A DNA stretch of 8,240 bases, taken from contig DATBJR010000083.1 of NCBI GenBank assembly GCA_036556325.1, positions 1-8,240 on the forward strand. Reading direction: 5' to 3'. The DNA is from DASSCW01 sp036556325 (GTDB lineage: Bacteria; Chloroflexota; Limnocylindria; QHBO01). The translations under genes and the position numbers were made by a program. The notes below the pieces were generated by a model, which saw nothing but the letters and a program-made list of their open reading frames with translations, did not search any database and had not been told where the DNA came from. Shown in pieces: positions 1 through 4,195 of the stretch. Within the stretch, counting starts at the first letter, position 1, and each line of letters begins with the position of its first letter.

Positions 1-3
1 CAA

Positions 4-79
4 TGGCGTCCCCGGGAGGATTCGAACCTCCGACCGGCGGATTAGAAGTCCGCTGCTCTGTCCACTGAGCTACGGGGAC
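4..79 (-). tRNA. tRNA-Arg (anticodon TCT), CCA encoded
   Basis: The reverse strand folds into a complete cloverleaf. The 7-bp acceptor stem pairs GTCCCCG (79-73) with CGGGGAC (14-8). The anticodon stem GCGGA/TCCGC encloses loop CTTCTAA with anticodon TCT at 46-44, which reads AGA and AGG. The T arm is GGAGG-TTCGAAT-CCTCC. The discriminator base is G at position 7, and CCA is encoded at 6-4. AGA/AGG are rare codons in such a GC-rich genome, so this is probably a minor tRNA. It lies downstream of the ABC operon on the same strand, with 111 bp between. Confidence 0.97.
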
Positions 80-88
80 CCGCCCGGA

Positions 89-94
89 AGGATA
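89..94 (-). promoter_or_regulatory. putative -10 hexamer for tRNA-Arg
   Basis: On the minus strand TATCCT fits TANNNT and ends 9 nt before the first tRNA base (79), so transcription would start about 3 nt upstream of the mature 5' end. No recognisable -35 element lies 16-18 bp further upstream. The call rests on spacing and on similar hexamers ahead of 4196 and 7480. Confidence 0.4.
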
Positions 95-190
95 GCGTGG
101 TGGCAACCGCCCGCTCGAGCGACCACCGGGACGCCGCGGTCCACGGTCACGACGCTTTCGCCGCGGCGCACGAGCTCCGAGGAGCGGCTC

Positions 191-1150
191 TCAGGCCACG
201 CGGCGCCGACGCACCAAGAGCCCGGTCGCGCCAACGACGAGCACCGTGGCTGCCGCGATGGCGATCGACTCACGAAGGACGACGTCCGGGTACCGATGCG
301 GCGGAATCTCGTAGCTCACCCACTGCGGCAGGGTGGCCCGGTCCGGCTCCGACTCCCCGGCGGCCTCGTACGCCGCCGCGATGATCGCCTCGGCCTCCTC
401 GTCGCTGATCACCGTCCCGTCCGGCATCCGGTACTCCGATGACACCGGCCGCACGCCGAGGCGCGCGTTCGGGTCCAGAGTTTCCTCGAGCTGCTGCTCC
501 GTCGTGGCTGCCAGCTCGTCGGTCGTCACCCACAGCGCCACGGCCAGGTTGAGGCCGACGGCCACCGCGAGGGAAAGCAAGCCGCCGACGAGGAGGGCGG
601 GGAGCTGCCGGCCAATGACGGCCCCGATGCCCATGCCGATCGCCAGAGCGAGAACTGCGCGCATCACCAGCGGGACCCCGTGCAGGCCGTACTCGAGAAA
701 GCCCACGTCGTCGTGCGGCCAGCGGGCGCGGAGCATCTGATCAGCGGCGAACGCCGGTGGACTCACCAGGATCACCGTGGCGATGGCCATCGGTGCCGCC
801 CGCCATGCAAGCCATCGCAGGCGCGAACCGGCAAGCGCCCAGGCGATCTGGGCAGTTCGGTGCTCGAGCTCGCGGGCGGCCAGCGGCACGCCGAGCACGA
901 GGCCAACCGCGAAGGGCAGCACCCCTGCCAACGGCATCAGCAGCCCCACCGACGCGCCGTGGAGATCCTGGAACACGAACGGCGATGTGCACGGGATGCC
1001 GGCGATCGAGCCGCTGCCGCAGCCGGCCAGCATCAACCGCATGTCGATGGCCAGGTATGCCGTCGCCCCGGCGAGCGCCAGGCAGGCGAGCGTCATGAAG
1101 GCCAGCTCCCATCGGTGCAGGCGCCAGGCGAGCAGGAGGGCGCGCCGCAT
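191..1150 (-). CDS. ABC-2 type transporter permease, paralog 3
   Basis: A 319-residue polytopic membrane protein and the last gene of the ABC operon. It would form part of the membrane channel energised by the ATPase at 3107-3976. Helices are predicted near residues 17-36, 68-88, 118-136, 160-180, 184-206 and 296-313, with a large hydrophilic, probably extracytoplasmic loop at about 208-290. The cytosolic motif AARELEHRTA (91-100), followed by W104 and SRLRWL (109-114), is the family hallmark and probably contacts the ATPase. GRQLP follows at 180-184. C44 and C54 flank a short segment after helix 1. It ends in a basic tail (RRRR). Its ATG shares one base with the upstream stop (TGATG) and has no Shine-Dalgarno, so coupled translation is likely. 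Longer in-frame starts up to 1657 lie inside the upstream gene and are rejected. The substrate is unknown. Confidence 0.85.
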   Translation of the reverse strand: MRRALLLAWRLHRWELAFMTLACLALAGATAYLAIDMRLMLAGCGSGSIAGIPCTSPFVFQDLHGASVGLLMPLAGVLPFAVGLVLGVPLAARELEHRTAQIAWALAGSRLRWLAWRAAPMAIATVILVSPPAFAADQMLRARWPHDDVGFLEYGLHGVPLVMRAVLALAIGMGIGAVIGRQLPALLVGGLLSLAVAVGLNLAVALWVTTDELAATTEQQLEETLDPNARLGVRPVSSEYRMPDGTVISDEEAEAIIAAAYEAAGESEPDRATLPQWVSYEIPPHRYPDVVLRESIAIAAATVLVVGATGLLVRRRRVA

Positions 1151-2118
1151 CAGACGGGGCGTCGCCGGGTGACGATCGCGGCTGCCGCGGCGAGGACGGC
1201 GGCTGCTGCGAAGGCGAAGAGCGCGGACTCGCGGAGGACGAACTCGCCGTATCGGTCCGACGGCACCATCAGGAAGTACATCGTGTAGCCGCGCGGGACG
1301 CCGTTCTCGTCGAGCTGTTCCTCGTCCCACAGGCCGGCCATGCTCGCCTCCTCGTCGCTGACGAGCTGGCCGGTCGCCGTGTTCTGCAGGCCGCCGCCGT
1401 AGATCTTGCCGCTGACGATCGTGGTGGGCGCAATCGGGATCGGCTCGGCGGCTGCCTCCATCCACAAGTCGAGAACGAAGAAGGCGATCAGGAACAATCC
1501 CAGCGTCGCGCCACCGACGACGAGCACCGCGGGCAGCTGCCGGCCGATGAGCGCGCCGGCGGCCAGCGCGATCCCGAACACCGCCGCTGCTCGGACCGCA
1601 ACCTGTGGTCCACGCGAGTACCAATCCTCGAATCCCGGGTCGGACCCCTCCACCCACGGCGCCGCGTGGGTGAGCACGTCACCCGCCACCCCGACCGCCA
1701 CCGACGCGACCGCCATGACCACCAGCGGTGGCACCGCACGCTGGACGAGCCAGCGAAGGCGGGATCGGCTCATCGACCAGCTCAGGTGCGCTGTCCGGCC
1801 CTCGAGCTCGCGTGCCACGATCGGCACGCCGAGGAATGCCCCCATCAGGATCGGGACACCGATGACGCCCACCTTCGCGAACCCGGCCGCCGTCTCGAGC
1901 GTCTGGAGCGTCGGGTCCTGCGCATGGCAGGGCGAGAACGCATCTCCCTCCTCCGCGCTGGGCGTCTGGCGGTAGCAGTCGAGCTGCTCGTCGCGCACCA
2001 CCCGCGTCTGCCAGGCGATGCCGAGGGCCGCCACGATCACGATCGCCGCAACGCCGAGCAGCAGCCGCAGCTCGAACCGCTGCATCGCAAACGCCAGGCG
2101 CATTGGCCTTCGCATCAT
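1150..2118 (-). CDS. ABC-2 type transporter permease, paralog 2
   Basis: A 322-residue membrane protein, clearly paralogous to its two neighbours. Helices are predicted near residues 18-36, 82-100, 128-146, 172-192, 196-218 and 298-316. The conserved cytosolic segment starts VARELEGRTA (101-110) and continues to SRSRLRWL (117-124). GRQLP is at 192-196. C48 and C64 sit in the first outer loop. The large outer loop (about 219-296) ends in YGEFVLRES before the last helix, and the C-terminus is basic (TRRRPV). Starts at 2118 (ATGA overlap of 4 nt with the upstream stop) and 2115 (TGATG) are both possible, giving tandem methionines; 2118 is chosen. M6 at 2103 is also in frame but leaves a gap after the upstream gene. 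No strong Shine-Dalgarno is seen. The role is membrane half of an ABC exporter by family; cargo unknown. Confidence 0.85.
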   Translation of the reverse strand: MMRRPMRLAFAMQRFELRLLLGVAAIVIVAALGIAWQTRVVRDEQLDCYRQTPSAEEGDAFSPCHAQDPTLQTLETAAGFAKVGVIGVPILMGAFLGVPIVARELEGRTAHLSWSMSRSRLRWLVQRAVPPLVVMAVASVAVGVAGDVLTHAAPWVEGSDPGFEDWYSRGPQVAVRAAAVFGIALAAGALIGRQLPAVLVVGGATLGLFLIAFFVLDLWMEAAAEPIPIAPTTIVSGKIYGGGLQNTATGQLVSDEEASMAGLWDEEQLDENGVPRGYTMYFLMVPSDRYGEFVLRESALFAFAAAAVLAAAAAIVTRRRPV

Positions 2119-3110
2119 GTGGGCCGCCTGCGGCCCACGGCGACAGCGGCTCCACCGGCGACGAGGACGCCGAGGCCGAGCGTTGCCGCCGTCTCGCGCG
2201 CCAGAACGACCGGGTACTGCCGGCCGGGGATGATCCGAACACGGTCCCAGCCCACGAAGCTCGCCGGATCGGGTTCGCCGGTGGTGTCGTCCCACCGCGT
2301 GTAGATGGCACCCGTTTCGTCGGAGTACTGGGTGTCCGATTCGATCCACGCGTATGACACGAGCTCGCCCGACGGCAGCTCCACGCCGCCGCCCAACCCC
2401 AGCGAGCCGTCGACCATGCCGTCGGTCGTCGCGTAGGGGTCGATGACCACGGCGAGCGTCTCGTTCCATCGGTCCATGGCCAGGCTCACGCCGGTGAAGA
2501 CGACGACCGATGCGAAGGCCGCCGCCAACAGCCCAGGCAGCTGCCGGCCGACGACGGCTCCGACCAACACGCCGATGCCCAGCGCGGCGATGCCCCGAGC
2601 GGGTATCAGCCCGTCACGCCGCCCCATCCAGGTGAAGTCGCGATCGAGGTGGAGATTCGGCACGATTGCCGCCGCCAGCATGCCGCTGGCGAGGACCGCG
2701 AATGCCAGGAGCGCCACCAGCACGATGGCGACGAAGAGGAAGCGGCGGAGGAGCCAGCGCATCCGCGAACGGCCGAGCGTCCAGGCCATGCCAGCGGTCC
2801 GGCCCTCGAGCTCGCGCGCCACGATCGGCACGCCGAGGATGAGCCCCATCCCGAACGGCGCTCCCCATGACAGGTAGAGGAGCCCCTGGGCCCAGCCGGC
2901 GAGGTCCTGGAAGCGCCGCACGAACGCCTCGCAGCCGGGTACGTAGGCGGCCGGGTCTGCACAGCCCTGCTCACCGGCCGCAAGGATGCGCAGCTGCCAG
3001 GCGAACCACAGCATCAGCCCGGCGAGCATCGCCACCCCGACGACCGAGGCCAGCACCTCCCAGCGCTGGAGGCGGAACGAGAGCCGCGCCCAGCGGGCGA
3101 GTCCGCTCAC
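2115..3110 (-). CDS. ABC-2 type transporter permease, paralog 1
   Basis: A 331-residue membrane protein directly after the ATPase gene. The GTG start forms a GTGA overlap with the ATPase stop, and GGAG lies 8 nt upstream of it. Helices are predicted near residues 20-40, 74-97, 123-150, 172-187, 191-211 and 306-325. The segment beginning VARELEGRTA (98-107) and ending SRMRWL (115-120), followed by GRQLP (188-192), marks the same family as the two downstream genes. C50 and C60 lie in the first outer loop. The outer loop at about 213-303 is rich in Asp, Gly and Thr and is the most divergent part of the three paralogs, so it is a candidate for substrate or partner recognition. The C-terminus is GRRRPT. 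Together with the ATPase it should form an ABC-2 exporter; heteromer composition is unknown. Confidence 0.87.
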   Translation of the reverse strand: MSGLARWARLSFRLQRWEVLASVVGVAMLAGLMLWFAWQLRILAAGEQGCADPAAYVPGCEAFVRRFQDLAGWAQGLLYLSWGAPFGMGLILGVPIVARELEGRTAGMAWTLGRSRMRWLLRRFLFVAIVLVALLAFAVLASGMLAAAIVPNLHLDRDFTWMGRRDGLIPARGIAALGIGVLVGAVVGRQLPGLLAAAFASVVVFTGVSLAMDRWNETLAVVIDPYATTDGMVDGSLGLGGGVELPSGELVSYAWIESDTQYSDETGAIYTRWDDTTGEPDPASFVGWDRVRIIPGRQYPVVLARETAATLGLGVLVAGGAAVAVGRRRPT

Positions 3111-3976
3111 GCCGCGAGCTCCGCCGCTACCGCGCCGCCACGACCTGAGGCGAGATAGCCGAGCACGACCTCCTCCAGCGACGCCGGGCGCAGGCCGTCT
3201 CCCTCCGAAGCACCGGCCCGCCGCACCAGCGTCAGGCGTTCGCCGGCCGGACCGGCGAACGACGCCACGGTATCGTCGGCGGCCACGCCATCGGTCCCGA
3301 TGGCATGGGTGGCCAGCGCCTCGGCCACCCGCGCGTGGAGCAGCACACGCCCCACCCCGAGCACGACGAGCCGGTCGCAGGCCTGCTCGACGTCGGTGAC
3401 GATGTGGCTCGAGAGGAGCGCGGTCGCGCCGTCCGCGCGGACGGCATCGGTCAGGACGTGGAGGAACTCGCGCCGCGCCAGGGGATCCAGTGAGGCGAGG
3501 GGTTCGTCCAGGAGCAGGATCTCGGCGCGCGTGCCGAGCGCCATCGCCAGGGCCACCTGCGCCTGCTGCCCGCCGGACAGGGATCGCGCGGACTGCGCCA
3601 GCGGGATGCCGAGCTGCTCAAGCCGGGACTGCGCATACGCCCGGTCGAACGATGGCCGCAGCATGATCGCCAGCTCCAGGTGGTCGTCCACCGTCAGCGC
3701 GTCGTACAGAGACGGCGACTGCGGCACGTAGCCGAGGTGCGCCAGGGCCTCCGACCGGTCGCGCCAGGGATCCACGCCGGCCACGGTCACGCCGCCGCGC
3801 GTCGGCCGCTCGAATCCGACCCATGTCTTGATGAGCGTCGACTTGCCGGCCGCGTTCGGGCCGACCAGCGCCGTGATGCCGCCCTGCGGAATGGCGAGGT
3901 CGATCCCCTGCAGCGCCCACGTCCGCCGTCCGTAGCGCTTGGCGAGGTCCCGCGCCCGGAGCACGGTGTCGCTCAC
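3107..3976 (-). CDS. ABC transporter ATP-binding protein
   Basis: A 289-residue cytosolic ATPase that would power the three permeases. All nucleotide-binding motifs are visible: Walker A GPNAAGKST (39-47), Q-loop Q86 in VPQSPSLYD, signature LSGGQ (133-137), Walker B ILLLDEP with E158, D-loop SLDP (162-165) and switch H191 in SSHIVTD. The C-terminal extension (about 215-289) ends in SLEEVVLGYL, as in drug/export-type ATPases of ABC-2 systems. Walker A has Ala at position 42 where this family usually has Gly, but the GxxxxGK[ST] core is intact, so activity is expected. The GTG start makes a 4-nt GTGA overlap with the 31-codon gene upstream and lacks its own Shine-Dalgarno, so translation probably depends on that small gene. 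It is the only ATPase for three permeases in the window. Confidence 0.95.
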   Translation of the reverse strand: MSDTVLRARDLAKRYGRRTWALQGIDLAIPQGGITALVGPNAAGKSTLIKTWVGFERPTRGGVTVAGVDPWRDRSEALAHLGYVPQSPSLYDALTVDDHLELAIMLRPSFDRAYAQSRLEQLGIPLAQSARSLSGGQQAQVALAMALGTRAEILLLDEPLASLDPLARREFLHVLTDAVRADGATALLSSHIVTDVEQACDRLVVLGVGRVLLHARVAEALATHAIGTDGVAADDTVASFAGPAGERLTLVRRAGASEGDGLRPASLEEVVLGYLASGRGGAVAAELAA

Positions 3977-4068
3977 TGCGCCGGACCGATGAGCACGGAC
4001 AGCCCCGCCACCAGCAGGGCCAGGGCCACGAACGGGAACGCGACGAGGGACGCGCGGATGGTCTGCAT
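3973..4068 (-). CDS. 31-residue single-pass membrane miniprotein heading the ABC operon
   Basis: A small reading frame of 31 codons, below usual gene-calling cutoffs. It starts at ATG 4068 with a perfect AAGGAGG 8 nt upstream, the best ribosome site in the window, and stops at TGA 3975-3973. The stop overlaps the ATPase GTG start by 4 nt, as at the next junction. The product begins MQTIRASLVAFPF, has one hydrophobic helix at about residues 8-27 (rich in Ala, Val, Leu), and ends LIGPAQ. One Arg precedes the helix, which favours an N-in orientation. Possible roles are a small accessory subunit of the transporter, or a leader peptide whose translation opens the ATPase start. The latter alone would not need such a clean membrane helix. 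No family is recognised. Confidence 0.72.
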   Translation of the reverse strand: MQTIRASLVAFPFVALALLVAGLSVLIGPAQ

Positions 4069-4076
4069 CGGTTCAC

Positions 4077-4083
4077 CCTCCTT
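4077..4083 (-). promoter_or_regulatory. strong Shine-Dalgarno of the ABC operon
   Basis: On the minus strand AAGGAGG is followed by the 8-nt spacer GTGAACCG and then ATG at 4068. It is the only full anti-SD match at a gene start here and decides the start of the 31-residue miniprotein. Confidence 0.85.
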
Positions 4084-4097
4084 GTGGAGCCGATGCT

Positions 4098-4119
4098 GGC
4101 GGGCGCGCGCGCGCCCGCC
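4098..4119. repeat. 22-bp perfect palindrome in the divergent promoter region
   Basis: Each half-site is GGCGGGCGCGC or its complement, with no spacer, and the centre is 12 bp of alternating GC (4103-4114). Flanking GATGC (4092-4096) and GCATC (4126-4130) can extend the pairing with an unequal internal loop. An 8-bp direct repeat CCATCCGG occurs at 4119-4126 and 4132-4139, 13 bp apart. The element lies 30 nt upstream of the miniprotein start, probably within the ABC operon leader, and about 65 bp upstream of the kinase promoter hexamer. It could be an operator for a dimeric regulator, an mRNA hairpin, or both. Confidence 0.8.
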
Positions 4120-4180
4120 CATCCGGCATCTCCATCCGGGGGATTGCGGGTTTTCACCTAACCGAAGCCGCCGATGCCTC

Positions 4181-4189
4181 TGCTACCGT
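4181..4189 (+). promoter_or_regulatory. putative extended -10 promoter of the kinase gene, leaderless
   Basis: TGCTACCGT contains a TGn extension and the TANNNT hexamer TACCGT (4184-4189). The hexamer occupies -12 to -7 relative to the A of the ATG at 4196, so the start codon itself would be the transcription start. No Shine-Dalgarno precedes 4196, which agrees with leaderless translation. No clear -35 element was seen. Confidence 0.5.
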
Positions 4190-4195
4190 CCGGCC

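Noticed and set aside
97..127. Possible terminator between the ABC operon and the tRNA (GGTGG/CCACC pairing)
   Set aside because: Only five base pairs across a 19-nt loop, with no T-tract.
1151..1657. N-terminal extension of the third permease
   Set aside because: The added sequence lies within the second permease in another frame and looks like non-coding Arg/Gly-rich translation.
2119..2469. N-terminal extension of the second permease
   Set aside because: It overlaps the outer-loop coding of the first permease; alignment with the paralogs starts near 2118.
3618..4157. 179-codon minus-strand frame covering the ABC operon start
   Set aside because: It is out of frame with both the ATPase and the 31-residue gene and consists of Arg/Ser/Pro-rich shadow sequence.
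3680..4195. Upstream extension of the kinase frame
   Set aside because: It runs antisense through the ATPase gene and the divergent promoter region; promoter hexamer and membrane-helix start fit 4196.
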